From assembly GCF_004298145.1 (NCBI RefSeq), contig NZ_SCRH01000038.1, positions 310,001-374,000 of the forward strand: a DNA stretch of 64,000 nucleotides, in the 5' to 3' direction. The stretch is from Mycobacterium sp. GTDB lineage: Bacteria; Actinomycetota; Actinomycetes; Mycobacteriales; Mycobacteriaceae. Positions 41,815 to 51,760 of this stretch are shown here, in pieces. The notes below the pieces were generated by a model. The model was not told where the DNA came from and did no database searches. It worked only from the letters and a program-made list of their open reading frames with translations. Both the position numbers and the translations under genes were made by a program. Numbering within the stretch: position 1 is the stretch's first letter; each line of letters starts with the position of its first letter.

Positions 41815-42417
41815 TCAGTCGAATCCGGCGAGGGTGAGCCGCAGTGCTGCTTCCAATTGCTCGTGAAAAGGCGGGCTCTCGTCGATATCCGAGGTCAGCC
41901 ATCCGTCGAGGACGAATTGGACTGTGGCCAAACTGGTGTGGACCAACAATGCGGGCCGAATGTCAACCATCGCGTCGACACCCATCCGGTGAGCGACCTG
42001 CTGGATCAGGTTGCCGTGATCGGTTTTGCTGACCAGCACCGATTTACTCAACAGGTGGGGTGCGGTGGCGACGGCGTGACGCCAGGTTTCGAGGTTGTCA
42101 ACCTTGCTGACATCCCTGGCGTGCGTGACGAACAGTTGAATCAGCGCTTCGACCGGCGACTCGTGTGGCGGTCTGGCCCGATAGGAACCCACGATCTCGG
42201 CGGCGGCCTCCCGGACGGGGTCGACCAGCAACCCCTCCTTGGTGGGTGCGTAGCGGAAATAGGTGCTGATGGAGATTCCGGCGGCCGCGGCGATGTCCTC
42301 GGTCGTCACCGCCTCGAAGCCGCGTTCGGCGAACAGCTGGTGCGCGGTCTGCTGGATCTGGGACAGCAGCTCGGCGCGGCGTCGGTCCCGTAATGAACCG
42401 GTGTTTGCTGAGGGCAT
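41815..42417 (-). CDS. TetR-family transcriptional regulator, probable regulator of the adjacent mce operon
   Basis: A 200-residue TetR protein. The N-terminal helix-turn-helix is in [20 protein letters not shown] followed by [13 protein letters not shown]. The C-terminal ligand/dimer domain is diverse, as usual. It is divergent from the yrbE-mce operon with 304 bases between starts, and a perfect 14-bp inverted repeat lies in that gap. This arrangement suggests that it represses the operon and itself. ATG 42417 ([14 protein letters not shown]) is preferred to a start 12 codons upstream. Ligand unknown, perhaps a lipid. Confidence 0.86.
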   Translation of the reverse strand: MPSANTGSLRDRRRAELLSQIQQTAHQLFAERGFEAVTTEDIAAAAGISISTYFRYAPTKEGLLVDPVREAAAEIVGSYRARPPHESPVEALIQLFVTHARDVSKVDNLETWRHAVATAPHLLSKSVLVSKTDHGNLIQQVAHRMGVDAMVDIRPALLVHTSLATVQFVLDGWLTSDIDESPPFHEQLEAALRLTLAGFD

Positions 42418-42504
42418 GCCATCACTTTCGTCAATCCGACATTCGAACCCCACCGTGCCGTCCAGCGACGAACCCAGATGAGTGACTCTACACTATTGAA
42501 AGTC

Positions 42505-42522
42505 GCTATCAAATAGGCTATC
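42505..42522. promoter_or_regulatory. Direct repeat GCTATC-AAATAG-GCTATC in the tetR/mce gap
   Basis: Two GCTATC copies spaced by AAATAG, about 90 bases upstream of tetR and 200 upstream of the first yrbE gene, in an AT-rich patch likely to contain the tetR promoter. Possibly a second regulator site. Seen directly; role uncertain. Confidence 0.3.
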
Positions 42523-42564
42523 GTGATGCAGCACACACCGATGAACTGCAGAGTCGTGGTGCCT

Positions 42565-42596
42565 GTTAGCGCTATTTTAATGAAAATAGCGCTAAC
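42565..42596. promoter_or_regulatory. Perfect 14-bp inverted repeat, candidate TetR operator of the mce operon
   Basis: GTTAGCGCTATTTT, a 4-base spacer AATG, and the exact reverse complement AAAATAGCGCTAAC. It sits in the divergent gap, 147 bases before the tetR start and 125 before the first yrbE start. A 14+14 perfect match is very unlikely by chance, and its AT-rich core and location fit an operator bound by a TetR dimer or two dimers. An RNA hairpin in the yrbE leader is the alternative. Confidence 0.75.
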
Positions 42597-42721
42597 GGCC
42601 GCCCCGCGTTTTCTGCTCGGCACTCAGGACTTAGGGGTGGGAAGAGGGCCGATGAAAGCGGTAGCTGGTACGCGATGACCTGTGCCACGGGTTTGCTAGA
42701 TGGACCGCAGGTCACGCCGCT

Positions 42722-43564
42722 ATGACGACGGCACAACTCGACGGCGTTGTCGCCATCCGGAACTGGTCCGTCGGATATGTCAGACGTCACCCGATCGCCT
42801 CACTGACGACGGTGGGTGAACAGTTCGTCCTGGGTGTGCGCACCGTTCAATATTTCTTCTTCGACCTGATGACCGGGCGATTTCAATGGCACGAATTCGT
42901 CCGGCAGGGCGCGTTCATGGCCGGCACCGCCGTGTTGCCGACGATCCTGGTATCGCTGCCGATCGGCGTCACCCTGTCCATCCAGTTCGCCTTGCTGGCC
43001 GGTCAGGTCGGGGCCACCTCGCTGGCCGGGGCGGCCAGCGGGCTCGCGGTCATTCGACAGGGCGCGTCGCTGGTGGCCGCGGTGCTGATGGCGTCGGCGG
43101 TCGGGTCGGCCATCACCGCCGATCTGGGTTCGCGCACCATGCGCGAGGAAACCGACGCGATGGAGGTGATGGGGGTCTCGGTGATCCGGCGCCTGGTCGT
43201 CCCCCGCTTCGCGGCGGCGGTCATGGTCGGCGTGGCCCTCACCGGCGTCGTGTGCTTCGCCGGATTTTTCGCGAGTTACATGTTCAACGTGTACTTCCAG
43301 GACGGCGCCCCGGGCAGCTTCGTGTCGACGTTCGCGTCGTTCGCGACGACCGGCGACATGGTGCTGGCGCTGCTGAAGGCCATCGTGTTCGGCGCCATCG
43401 TGGCCGTCGTGGCGAGCCAAAAAGGCTTGTCCACCAAGGGCGGACCGACGGGTGTCGCGAACTCGGTGAACGCCGCCGTCGTCGAGGCGATCCTGCTGCT
43501 GATGATCGTCAACGTCGCCATCAGCCAGCTCTACGTCATGTTGTCACCCCGGACGGGGCTTTGA
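42722..43564 (+). CDS. YrbEA, MlaE-type permease of the Mce lipid importer
   Basis: First permease of an Mce complex, which imports lipids such as sterols or fatty acids across the mycobacterial envelope. The 280-residue protein has about five or six hydrophobic segments and the conserved cytoplasmic loop REETDAMEVMGVSVIRRLVVPR that contacts the ATPase (MceG, encoded elsewhere). GPTGVANSVNAAVVEAILLL is the conserved C-terminal region. The ATG follows the 304-base regulatory gap. yrbEB starts directly after the stop, with no base between. Confidence 0.92.
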   Translation: MTTAQLDGVVAIRNWSVGYVRRHPIASLTTVGEQFVLGVRTVQYFFFDLMTGRFQWHEFVRQGAFMAGTAVLPTILVSLPIGVTLSIQFALLAGQVGATSLAGAASGLAVIRQGASLVAAVLMASAVGSAITADLGSRTMREETDAMEVMGVSVIRRLVVPRFAAAVMVGVALTGVVCFAGFFASYMFNVYFQDGAPGSFVSTFASFATTGDMVLALLKAIVFGAIVAVVASQKGLSTKGGPTGVANSVNAAVVEAILLLMIVNVAISQLYVMLSPRTGL

Positions 43565-44428
43565 ATGACGGCGTCGGCTTATGAGCCTTTTGCGCCGATT
43601 ACGCTCCCGCTGGTCCGGCTCTACCGCAGCGGCAAGGCGCCGATCATCCGCCTCGGCCATCTGCTGGTCTTCTTCGTCCGGGCGGCGGCCGCCGTGCCGC
43701 TTGCCTTGCGCCAGTACAGCGGCGAATTCTTGCGGCTGCTGTCGAACATCACCTGGGGCAACGGCTCGATCGTGGTGGGCGGCGGCACCGCCGGCGTGGC
43801 CGTCGTGCTCGGCATGACCGTCGGCGCACTCGTCGGGATCGAGGGCTACAACTTTTTGGACCTGCTCGGCCTCGGACCCGCCACCGGGTTCGTCTCCTCG
43901 TTGGTCAACACCCGCGAGCTGGCCCCGCTGATGGCCTCGCTCGCCTTCGCCATGCAGGGCGGCTGCCGCTTCACCGCCCAGCTGGGATCGATGCGTATCG
44001 CCGAGGAGATCGACGCGCTGGAATCGATCGCGATACGCCCGATTCCCTACCTGGTGACCACCCGGCTGATCGCCTCGGTGGTGGCGATCGTCCCGCTGTA
44101 TGCCGCGTGCCTGGCGATCGGCTATCTGAGTACGCAAATGGTGGTGGGAATCAGCAGTGGCGGTTCGACCGGTTCCTACCTGCACTACTTCACACTGATG
44201 CTGGCCGGCCAGGACATCATCTATTCGCTGATCAAGGCCGTCATCTTCGTGTGGATCGCGTCCACCATCCAGTGCTACTACGGGTATTACGCGGGCGGCG
44301 GGCCCGAAGGTGTCGGGGTCGCCGCGGGACACGGCATGCGGGCCAGCATCACGGTGGTGATCATCGTGAACATGCTGCTCACCATGGCGCTCTGGGGCGT
44401 CGACTCCGGCGCAAGGTTCGGCGGGTAG
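43565..44428 (+). CDS. YrbEB, MlaE-type permease of the Mce lipid importer
   Basis: Second permease, 287 residues, with the loop IAEEIDALESIAIRPIPYLVTTR and the C-terminal GPEGVGVAAGHGMRASITVV. Pairs with YrbEA in the inner membrane. The ATG immediately follows the yrbEA stop. 23 bases separate it from mceA. Confidence 0.92.
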   Translation: MTASAYEPFAPITLPLVRLYRSGKAPIIRLGHLLVFFVRAAAAVPLALRQYSGEFLRLLSNITWGNGSIVVGGGTAGVAVVLGMTVGALVGIEGYNFLDLLGLGPATGFVSSLVNTRELAPLMASLAFAMQGGCRFTAQLGSMRIAEEIDALESIAIRPIPYLVTTRLIASVVAIVPLYAACLAIGYLSTQMVVGISSGGSTGSYLHYFTLMLAGQDIIYSLIKAVIFVWIASTIQCYYGYYAGGGPEGVGVAAGHGMRASITVVIIVNMLLTMALWGVDSGARFGG

Positions 44429-44451
44429 GCCCGTGGCGAGGTCGGTGGCAG

Positions 44452-46023
44452 ATGCGCAATTCCCTTGAGCTGGACGGACGGGGCCCGTCGGACCGGCAGC
44501 TGTTCGGCATCGGTATCGCGGTCGTGGTGGTCAGCACCCTGATCACCATCGCGATGTTGGTCAAATCCACTGGCAGGCTGAATGATTACGTGCGGGTGAT
44601 CGCCGATCTGGTCAATGTGGGCGATGGTCTTCCGCAGAAATCGGACGTCAAATATCACGGCGTGCTTGTCGGAATGGTCAACGACGTCGTCCCGGCGGCG
44701 CATGGCAAACCCAACTATGTCCACATCGACCTCAAAGAGGAATACGCCAAGTCGATTCCCGCCGCGGTGACCGCGCGCGTGGTGCCGAGCAATGTATTCG
44801 CCGTCTCGTCGGTCCAGTTGGTGGGCAATGGCCCGGGCGCGAAAATCGGCCAGGGCGCGCACATTCCGGAGGACAAGCGGCTGCCGACCGTGTTGTTCCA
44901 AACGACCGTCAGCAAGTTGCGCGACCTGCTCGCCGCTGCGGGACGCGGCCGTGACGACCGGTCCGTGGGGATCTTGGCCGCCCTGGGCGCGGCCACCGAC
45001 CACCGCCGTGTCAGCCTGCTCAACGCCGGTGCACAATTGAATCGTCTTCTCGACCAACTCAATTCGATCGTCAGCACCGACACCGGACCGTCGACCGTGT
45101 CCGCGCTGCTGGATGCGACGAGCGGGCTCGCGCAGACCGCCCCCGATCTTCTCGACGCACTTCATCAGGCCGTCGAGCCGATGCGGACCTTCGCCGAGAC
45201 CCGTGGGCAGCTGACCTCACTGCTGTCGGGTGCCGACTACACGGTCGGCACCACACGCCAGTCCTTCGACAACCACATCGACCAACTCATCCGGATCACC
45301 ACCGACTTCACGCCGGTGCTCGGCGTGTTGGCGCAGAAGTCGAACAACTTCGTGCCCGCGGTGACCAAATTGGACAACCTGGCCAACCAGTTCATGGAGC
45401 AGGTCTGGAACCCCGAAAAAAATCTGGGCAACATGCACGCGATGCTGACCTTCACGCCCAGTTCCACCTACACGCGCGCCGACTGTCCCCATTACGGCGA
45501 GCTGAAGGGACCCAGCTGCTTTACCGCGCCGCTGATTCCGGTGCGGCCCGATCTGCCCGAGGTGCTGCTGCCGCAGAACTATCATCCGCCCAAGGATCTC
45601 GCGCCGCCGCCGGGCACCGTGATCGGTCCGGACGGAAACCTGGTCGCCGTGGGCCCGCCGCTGATCAACCCGAATCCCAATTTGACCGATCCCAATCCCC
45701 CGCTGGCCCCGGGGATTACGCCGTCACCGCCCGTGCCCGGAAGCGCGAATCCGGACAACCCGTCGCCGGGGGCGCCGGCGACCCCACAACCGCACCAGCC
45801 GTGGGTCGCGCCGGTGGCGCCCAAGGCGCCGTGGATTCCGCAGGCCTCGTTCGGGGGCTCTCGTTTCGGGGGGAACGTGGGACCCGTTGGGAGCCAGTAC
45901 GAACGAAACCTGTTGGGTGTGATCACCGGAGCGCCCGCCACGCCGGCCACCGAGCTGCTGCTCGGTCCGGTCGCCCGTGGAAGCACCGTGTCGCTGGCTC
46001 ATCCGCCCGGGGAGGCCAAATGA
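44452..46023 (+). CDS. MceA-type substrate-binding protein
   Basis: A 523-residue Mce protein with one N-terminal anchor helix (LFGIGIAVVVVSTLITIAML) and a periplasmic MCE/MlaD domain (about residues 42-120: LVNVGDGLPQKSDVKYHGVLVG). A helical region with repeated heptads follows, then a long Pro-rich tail (about 375-465). Together the six Mce proteins form a lipid tunnel. ATG 44452 is chosen because it precedes the basic segment and helix. Its stop overlaps mceB (ATGA). Confidence 0.9.
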   Translation: MRNSLELDGRGPSDRQLFGIGIAVVVVSTLITIAMLVKSTGRLNDYVRVIADLVNVGDGLPQKSDVKYHGVLVGMVNDVVPAAHGKPNYVHIDLKEEYAKSIPAAVTARVVPSNVFAVSSVQLVGNGPGAKIGQGAHIPEDKRLPTVLFQTTVSKLRDLLAAAGRGRDDRSVGILAALGAATDHRRVSLLNAGAQLNRLLDQLNSIVSTDTGPSTVSALLDATSGLAQTAPDLLDALHQAVEPMRTFAETRGQLTSLLSGADYTVGTTRQSFDNHIDQLIRITTDFTPVLGVLAQKSNNFVPAVTKLDNLANQFMEQVWNPEKNLGNMHAMLTFTPSSTYTRADCPHYGELKGPSCFTAPLIPVRPDLPEVLLPQNYHPPKDLAPPPGTVIGPDGNLVAVGPPLINPNPNLTDPNPPLAPGITPSPPVPGSANPDNPSPGAPATPQPHQPWVAPVAPKAPWIPQASFGGSRFGGNVGPVGSQYERNLLGVITGAPATPATELLLGPVARGSTVSLAHPPGEAK

Positions 46024-47075
46024 AGTTACGCGGCCCACTCATCGCATTGGCCCTGTTCATGGTGGTCTCGTTGACGCTGACCTGGCTGGTGTATGTGAGC
46101 CTGCGGCGTGACGTGTCCGGCGACACGGCCAGGTATGCGGCGGTGTTCACCGATGTGTACGGGCTTCGCGAGGGTGACGACGTCCGCATGGCGGGAGTGC
46201 GCGTAGGCCGAGTGGAAAAGGTGGAGCTCGACGGGAAACTGGCGAAAGTCTCGTTCGTGGTCCAGCAAGAACAACGGTTGTTCGGAACCACCCTCGCGTC
46301 GGTTACCTACCAGAACATCGTCGGCCAGCGTTACCTCGGACTGTCTTTGGGCAAGGAAGGCAGCCCGGAACTGCTTTCCCCGGGCAGCACCATCCCGCTG
46401 GAACGCACCGAGCCGTCATTCGACGTCACCACGCTACTCAACGGCTACGAACCACTGTTCAGCCTGTTGAACCCCCACGACGCCGACAACCTCACCAAGG
46501 GCATCATCGCGTCGTTGCAGGGCGACACGTCATCGCTGGCCACGCTCGTCGGCCAGACCTCCACGCTCACAGACACATTCGCGGGTAGGGATCAGGCCCT
46601 CGGCAGCGTGATCACCAACCTCAACAAGGTGGTGGGCAACCTCGCCGAGCAGAACGACAATCTCGACGGTGTCATCACACAGACCCGCAGCGTCGTCGGC
46701 GAGCTCGACCGGCGGCGCCCCGACCTGGTCGCCTCGGTGGGTTCGCTGGCACGGGTGACCGGCCGACTGTCGACCTCGGTGTCCGACGTGTACCCGGCGT
46801 TACGCGAATTCATCGACCGCCAGCCCGGTGTCACCAGACACATCATGGACGTCGAACCGCAAGTGGCGTTCTTCGGCGACAACATCCCGCTGCTGCTGAA
46901 GGGACTCATCCGGGTCGGCAATCAAGGCGCCTATGGCAACGCCTATGTGTGCGACGTGAACTTCTTGGGGTTCTTCCCCGGTCTCAACGATGTCGTGCCG
47001 ATCATCATCAATGCGGCCACACCGGGAAACAAGGCGTGGCACACCCCGAGATGCAGGAGCACGGTCGATGGCTGA
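46020..47075 (+). CDS. MceB-type protein
   Basis: A 351-residue Mce protein: anchor helix PLIALALFMVVSLTLTWLVY, MCE domain with AVFTDVYGLREGDDVRMAGV and VTYQNIVGQRYLGLS, then the helical domain. Start ATG overlaps the mceA stop; the stop lies 8 bases into mceC, showing translational coupling along the operon. Confidence 0.91.
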   Translation: MKLRGPLIALALFMVVSLTLTWLVYVSLRRDVSGDTARYAAVFTDVYGLREGDDVRMAGVRVGRVEKVELDGKLAKVSFVVQQEQRLFGTTLASVTYQNIVGQRYLGLSLGKEGSPELLSPGSTIPLERTEPSFDVTTLLNGYEPLFSLLNPHDADNLTKGIIASLQGDTSSLATLVGQTSTLTDTFAGRDQALGSVITNLNKVVGNLAEQNDNLDGVITQTRSVVGELDRRRPDLVASVGSLARVTGRLSTSVSDVYPALREFIDRQPGVTRHIMDVEPQVAFFGDNIPLLLKGLIRVGNQGAYGNAYVCDVNFLGFFPGLNDVVPIIINAATPGNKAWHTPRCRSTVDG

Positions 47076-48123
47076 GGCGTCTGTGCGACAGCGGCTTTCG
47101 GGGAGCAGGCAACGCCCGCTGGAAAGCTACAACAAGACGTGGCTTGGGTTCATCGCCGTCGCGGTGGTCGCGGTGGTGATCGGAGTCATGCTGTTGGTAC
47201 ATACCGTCGGCGCCGGATATCGGCATTACACCGCGGAGTTTCTCCAAGCGGCCTCGCTGCGGGCCGGTAACCCTATCGTGGTCGCGGGCATCCCGGTGGG
47301 CAACGTCACGAGCATGAAACTCGTTGGCGACCATGTCGAGGCAGGGCTGAAGGTTCGGGACAACATCGCGCTGGGCAAGGACTCCCGTGCGCGGATCAAG
47401 GTCACCACCATCCTGGGTTCGCGCTACCTCGCGCTGGAACCCAACGGGCCGGCACACCTGCCCGACAACACCTTCGACTTGGCACACACCGAGGTGCCCT
47501 ACGACCTGCAATCCGCGCTGCAGGACGCCACCACCACTTTCGAGCAGGTCGACTCCGACAGGTTCGCACAGTCGCTGGCGGTGCTGGGCAAACAGCTCGA
47601 GGGCCTGCCCGCGGTTGTGCCGCAGGCGATCACGAACATCAACACACTGTCGTCGATCATCGCGGTGCGACGTGACCAGCTGGGACAGCTGCTGCGCAGC
47701 ACTGAGCAGGTGACCAACACGCTGCGGCGCCAGCAGGCCGGCATCGGCAATCTGGTCAACCAGGGCCAAGACCTGCTGGGCCAGTTCGTCGCGCGACGCG
47801 CCGTTTTCCACGCGATGATGCAATCCCTCTCGAGTCTTGTCGACACCATGAGCGAGGTCGTGGTCAACGACCGGGCGGGCCTGGACTCGCTGGTCAAAGA
47901 CATGCGCGACTTCACCGACTTGATGTCTGCGCACGACGACCTGCTGCACAGCATGCTGCAAATCAGCCCGATCTTCTTCCGGGAGGCGGCCAACCTCACG
48001 GGTGAAGGCAATGCGGTCAACTTCAACGCCCCCAACGTTCCGTTGATCGACTCGTGGATGTGCGCGATCAGTGGCCGCGCCAAGCAGTTCGGCATGATCC
48101 AGTACTTCAAGGACTGCAAGTGA
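47068..48123 (+). CDS. MceC-type protein
   Basis: A 351-residue Mce protein. Anchor helix TWLGFIAVAVVAVVIGVMLL, MCE domain with LRAGNPIVVAGIPVGNVTSM and TTILGSRYLALEPNG, then helical repeats with TNTLRRQQAGIGNLV. The ATG overlaps the end of mceB by 8 bases and the stop overlaps the mceD GTG by 4. Confidence 0.91.
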   Translation: MAEASVRQRLSGSRQRPLESYNKTWLGFIAVAVVAVVIGVMLLVHTVGAGYRHYTAEFLQAASLRAGNPIVVAGIPVGNVTSMKLVGDHVEAGLKVRDNIALGKDSRARIKVTTILGSRYLALEPNGPAHLPDNTFDLAHTEVPYDLQSALQDATTTFEQVDSDRFAQSLAVLGKQLEGLPAVVPQAITNINTLSSIIAVRRDQLGQLLRSTEQVTNTLRRQQAGIGNLVNQGQDLLGQFVARRAVFHAMMQSLSSLVDTMSEVVVNDRAGLDSLVKDMRDFTDLMSAHDDLLHSMLQISPIFFREAANLTGEGNAVNFNAPNVPLIDSWMCAISGRAKQFGMIQYFKDCK

Positions 48124-49259
48124 AGGGCCCGTCGAACAAGGCCGGGGCCACCCTCGCCGTCAAAGTGGTGACCATCGTCGCCGCCGTCGCGACAGTCGCC
48201 GCGGTGGTCGGCACCGGTTGGTGGCTCCTGCGCTCCGACGACGACACGATCACGGTGACCGCCCAATTTGACAGTGCCTCAGGCCTTTACGAAGGCAACG
48301 TGGTTGCGGTGCTGGGCATACCGGTGGGCAAGGTCACCAAAATCAAACCCAAGGGCGGCTACGTCGAAGTCGACTTCACCATCGACCGCCACATCAAAGT
48401 TCCCGCCACCGCGCAGGCGGTCACGGTGTCGACCTCCATCCTCACCGACCGCCAGATCGAACTGACGCCGCCCTATCACGACGGGCCGACCCTGCAGAAC
48501 CACGACACCATCGGGTTGCCCCGGACCAAGACACCCGTCGAATTCAGCAGTGTCCTCAACGTTTTGGACAAAGTGACCAAGTCACTCGAGGGCGACGGCC
48601 ACGGTGGCGGACCGATCGCCGATGTGCTGGGCGGTGGCACCGAGGTGGTCAAGGGCAACGGCGAAAAGATCAAATCGGCGCTGGGCGAGCTGTCCAAGGC
48701 GCTGCGCCTGTCCAGCGACGGCGGCGCGACGACCCGCGAGCAGATCACCACGATCGTCAAAAACATCAGCACGCTGTTCGACGCCGTGGCCGCCAATGAC
48801 ACGAAATTGCGCCAATTCGCCTCCACCATCCACCAAGTCAGCCAGATCATGGCGGACGAGGACCTTGGCACCGGCAGCACGGGACGCAAACTCGACCACC
48901 TGATCCAGCGCGCCGGCGACCTGCTCGACGCTAACCGCGACAACATCAAGCAGGTCGTCGTCAACGGCGATACCACGCTGAAGACGGTGACCGACCAGCG
49001 GCGCGATTTGGCCGAACTCCTGGACGTGGCTCCGCTGCTGGCGGACAACGCCTACAACATGATCGACCGGGCCAACGGCGCCGTGCGGGCACGCTTCCTC
49101 ACGGATCGCTTGATCTTCGACAGCCAATACACCAAAGAGATCTGCAACCTGATGGGCCTTCGGCAGCTGGGATGCAGCACCGGGACCATACAGGACTTCG
49201 GCCCCGATTTCGGGTTGACCTATGTGCTCGACGGCATGGCCGCCATGGGGCAGAAATGA
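48120..49259 (+). CDS. MceD-type protein
   Basis: A 379-residue Mce protein. Anchor helix VVTIVAAVATVAAVVGTGWW, MCE domain with LYEGNVVAVLGIPVGKVTKI and TSILTDRQIELTPPY, followed by the helical domain. The start is GTG overlapping the mceC stop (GTGA). The stop overlaps the mceE ATG. Confidence 0.91.
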   Translation: MKGPSNKAGATLAVKVVTIVAAVATVAAVVGTGWWLLRSDDDTITVTAQFDSASGLYEGNVVAVLGIPVGKVTKIKPKGGYVEVDFTIDRHIKVPATAQAVTVSTSILTDRQIELTPPYHDGPTLQNHDTIGLPRTKTPVEFSSVLNVLDKVTKSLEGDGHGGGPIADVLGGGTEVVKGNGEKIKSALGELSKALRLSSDGGATTREQITTIVKNISTLFDAVAANDTKLRQFASTIHQVSQIMADEDLGTGSTGRKLDHLIQRAGDLLDANRDNIKQVVVNGDTTLKTVTDQRRDLAELLDVAPLLADNAYNMIDRANGAVRARFLTDRLIFDSQYTKEICNLMGLRQLGCSTGTIQDFGPDFGLTYVLDGMAAMGQK

Positions 49260-50473
49260 TGACCGTCGGCACGCGGGGACTGCCGGCGGCGCTGGCCGCG
49301 GCCATGGTGACCGCCGGATGCGCCACGAACGGCCTTGCCAGCCTGCCCCTTCCGGCGCCGGGGCTAGGTTCGGGGGGCTATTCGCTGAACGCGGTGTTCT
49401 CCAACGCGCTCAACCTGCCGATGAACGCCAAGGTCAAGCTGGCCGGCGCCGACGTCGGGCAGCTCGAATCGATGATCGCACGCAACTACACCGCCCTCAC
49501 GAGGCTGCGGATCAGGGACGGCGTGCAACTGCCCCGGGGCAGCACCGCCGAATTGCGAACCGCGACACCACTGGGCGACGTGTTCGTCGCGCTGAAGCCA
49601 CCGGCCGCGGGTGATGCGGATGGGCCGCTGTTGCGCAACGGCGACACCATCGGCCTGGATTCCACCGCGGCCGCCGCGACGGTCGAGTCGGTCCTGAGCT
49701 CGGCGGCGATTCTGGTGAACGGTGGGGCGGTACGCAATTTCACCAACATCATCAACGGTTTCGGCAAGGCCACCGGTGAGCAGGGCCAGGCGTTCGGGGA
49801 CATGATCCGCAAGTCCAACCAGTTGCTCGGGACGCTGGGCTCCCGGTCCGATCAGATCAAGGACGCGTTGACCCAATTGTCGCGTCTGGCCGATCAACTC
49901 GACGCCAAGAATCACACCGTCAGCGACCTGATGGCTGCGGCCGGCCCCGCCACTTCGGCCCTGGCCGACAACACCACCCAGCTTTCCAATTTGGCGCTGC
50001 AGGTGGGTGACACCTCCCGGTTGCTGGCCAGGTTCCCGTCGATCGGTGGGACCGACACCAGCGGCCGCAGCTTGATCCGCGACCTGAACACGGTCGCCGG
50101 TGCCGCCAACGACGTCGCGGTGAGCCCGGACACCAGCTGGCTCTCGGTGAACCGGCTGATCCCGCCGTTGGTCAAATCGACGGCGGGGAACTCGATTTCG
50201 GTGAACGTGAGCGTGGACAAGATCCTGCTCGGATCGCTCCCCGATATCGGCTTCCCGGGTGACATCGGGCTGCACGGACCGCACCACTACAACGTGAACC
50301 TGCTCGTCGGCACCCTCAAGTACACGCTGTGGCGTCTGCAGGAACGCGTGGTCGGCCGGGGGCCGAATTCGCCGCAGGTTCCCGTCATCCCGGACCCGAC
50401 GATCCCCGGCCAAATCGATGTCGCCCCCGGGCCCCCACCGGCACCGGCCCCGCCACCGGGACCGCAACCATGA
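49256..50473 (+). CDS. MceE-type lipoprotein (LprK-like)
   Basis: A 405-residue Mce protein anchored by lipid rather than a helix: signal peptide ending in the lipobox VTAGC with Cys22, as expected for the fifth mce gene. The MCE domain includes LNLPMNAKVKLAGADVGQL and TAELRTATPLGDVFVALK. The C-terminal tail is Pro-rich. Two ATGs (49256 and 49259) are possible; the first overlaps the mceD stop. Confidence 0.92.
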   Translation: MMTVGTRGLPAALAAAMVTAGCATNGLASLPLPAPGLGSGGYSLNAVFSNALNLPMNAKVKLAGADVGQLESMIARNYTALTRLRIRDGVQLPRGSTAELRTATPLGDVFVALKPPAAGDADGPLLRNGDTIGLDSTAAAATVESVLSSAAILVNGGAVRNFTNIINGFGKATGEQGQAFGDMIRKSNQLLGTLGSRSDQIKDALTQLSRLADQLDAKNHTVSDLMAAAGPATSALADNTTQLSNLALQVGDTSRLLARFPSIGGTDTSGRSLIRDLNTVAGAANDVAVSPDTSWLSVNRLIPPLVKSTAGNSISVNVSVDKILLGSLPDIGFPGDIGLHGPHHYNVNLLVGTLKYTLWRLQERVVGRGPNSPQVPVIPDPTIPGQIDVAPGPPPAPAPPPGPQP

Positions 50474-51729
50474 TCCGCGCCATCGCCAACTTCGCCAATC
50501 TCGTCGTGCGGACGGTGCGCACCGGCCATCGGCAACAGGTTTGGCTGTCGGTGGCCGGACTGGTGCTCATCCTGGTCGTCGCCACCACCTACCTGCTCAT
50601 CGGCGCGTTGCGGGTGAAGCCCTTCGCCTCGTCCTACCGCGTGACCGTGCAGTTGCCCGAATCCGGCGGCCTGCTACCCAATCAGGATGTCGCGCTGCGG
50701 GGGGTCCGCGTCGGCCGTGTCGAGGCGCTGCAGATCACCGACAACGGGGTGAACGCCATTGCCAGTATCACCTCGAGGGTGCGGATCCCGGCGAACAGCG
50801 TCGCGCACGTCTCGGCGCTCTCGCCGGCCGGTGAGCAGTACATCAACTTCGAAGCCGCGTCCGACGCCGGTCCGTACCTGCACAACGGCAGCCGTATCGC
50901 CCTGGACCACGCAGACGTCCCGGTCAGCCTGGCGCGGTTGCTCGGCGACGCCGACGGGTTGCTGGCCCAGGTGGACCCTCACAAGATCGAGTTGATCAAG
51001 AAGGAACTGAGCCTGAGCAAGGAGGGCCCGGCGAAGCTGACCGCCATCGTCGACGGCGGCACGTTCCTGCTCTCGACGCTTGATTCGGTGCTGCCCCAAA
51101 CCACCAGCATCATCAAGACCAGCCGGGTGGTGTTCACCCTGGCAAGCGACAAGAACTCCGGATTAGGCGCTACCGCAACGGAACTCAACCAAACGCTGAC
51201 CGGCGTGGCCAGGATGCAGGCCGGCTATCGTCGCTTGACTGCGCAGACACCGCGCACACTTGCGGCCGTCGACAACCTGTTCGCCGACAACTCCGACACG
51301 ATGGTGCAATTGCTGGGCAGCATGGCCACCATGTCGCAGCTGTTGTATCTGCGGGTCCCGGCGCTCAACGCGCTGTTCCCGGACTACCGTGGGTCGGTCT
51401 TGGACGCGGTGACGAGCGTCTTTCACGACAACGGAGTCTGGGCGATTGCCGATCTCTACCCGCGCTACGTGTGCGACTACGGGACACCCTCGCACCCGCC
51501 CTCGGCCGCCGACTACTACGAGCCGTTCATGTACACCTACTGCCGCGACGACGACCCCGCCGTCTCGATCCGGGGGGCCAAGAACGCGCCGCGGCCGGGG
51601 GGCGACGATACCGCCGGCCCGCCGATGGGGGCGGACCTGGGCCGCAGAACGGATCCGACCCCCAAGGGCCGCTACACCATTCCCACCCCGTACGGCGGCC
51701 CGCAACTGCCGATCGAACCGCCGCACTAG
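50470..51729 (+). CDS. MceF-type protein
   Basis: A 419-residue Mce protein. Anchor helix VWLSVAGLVLILVVATTYLL, MCE domain with LPESGGLLPNQDVALRGVRV and VSALSPAGEQYINFEA, then the helical region and a charged, Pro-rich tail after CDYGTPSHPPSAADYYEPF, a stretch typical of MceF. The ATG overlaps the mceE stop. Last of the six mce genes. Confidence 0.91.
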   Translation: MIRAIANFANLVVRTVRTGHRQQVWLSVAGLVLILVVATTYLLIGALRVKPFASSYRVTVQLPESGGLLPNQDVALRGVRVGRVEALQITDNGVNAIASITSRVRIPANSVAHVSALSPAGEQYINFEAASDAGPYLHNGSRIALDHADVPVSLARLLGDADGLLAQVDPHKIELIKKELSLSKEGPAKLTAIVDGGTFLLSTLDSVLPQTTSIIKTSRVVFTLASDKNSGLGATATELNQTLTGVARMQAGYRRLTAQTPRTLAAVDNLFADNSDTMVQLLGSMATMSQLLYLRVPALNALFPDYRGSVLDAVTSVFHDNGVWAIADLYPRYVCDYGTPSHPPSAADYYEPFMYTYCRDDDPAVSIRGAKNAPRPGGDDTAGPPMGADLGRRTDPTPKGRYTIPTPYGGPQLPIEPPH

Positions 51730-51760
51730 GCCCGAAACCATCCGAGCCGATCCCTAGGAG

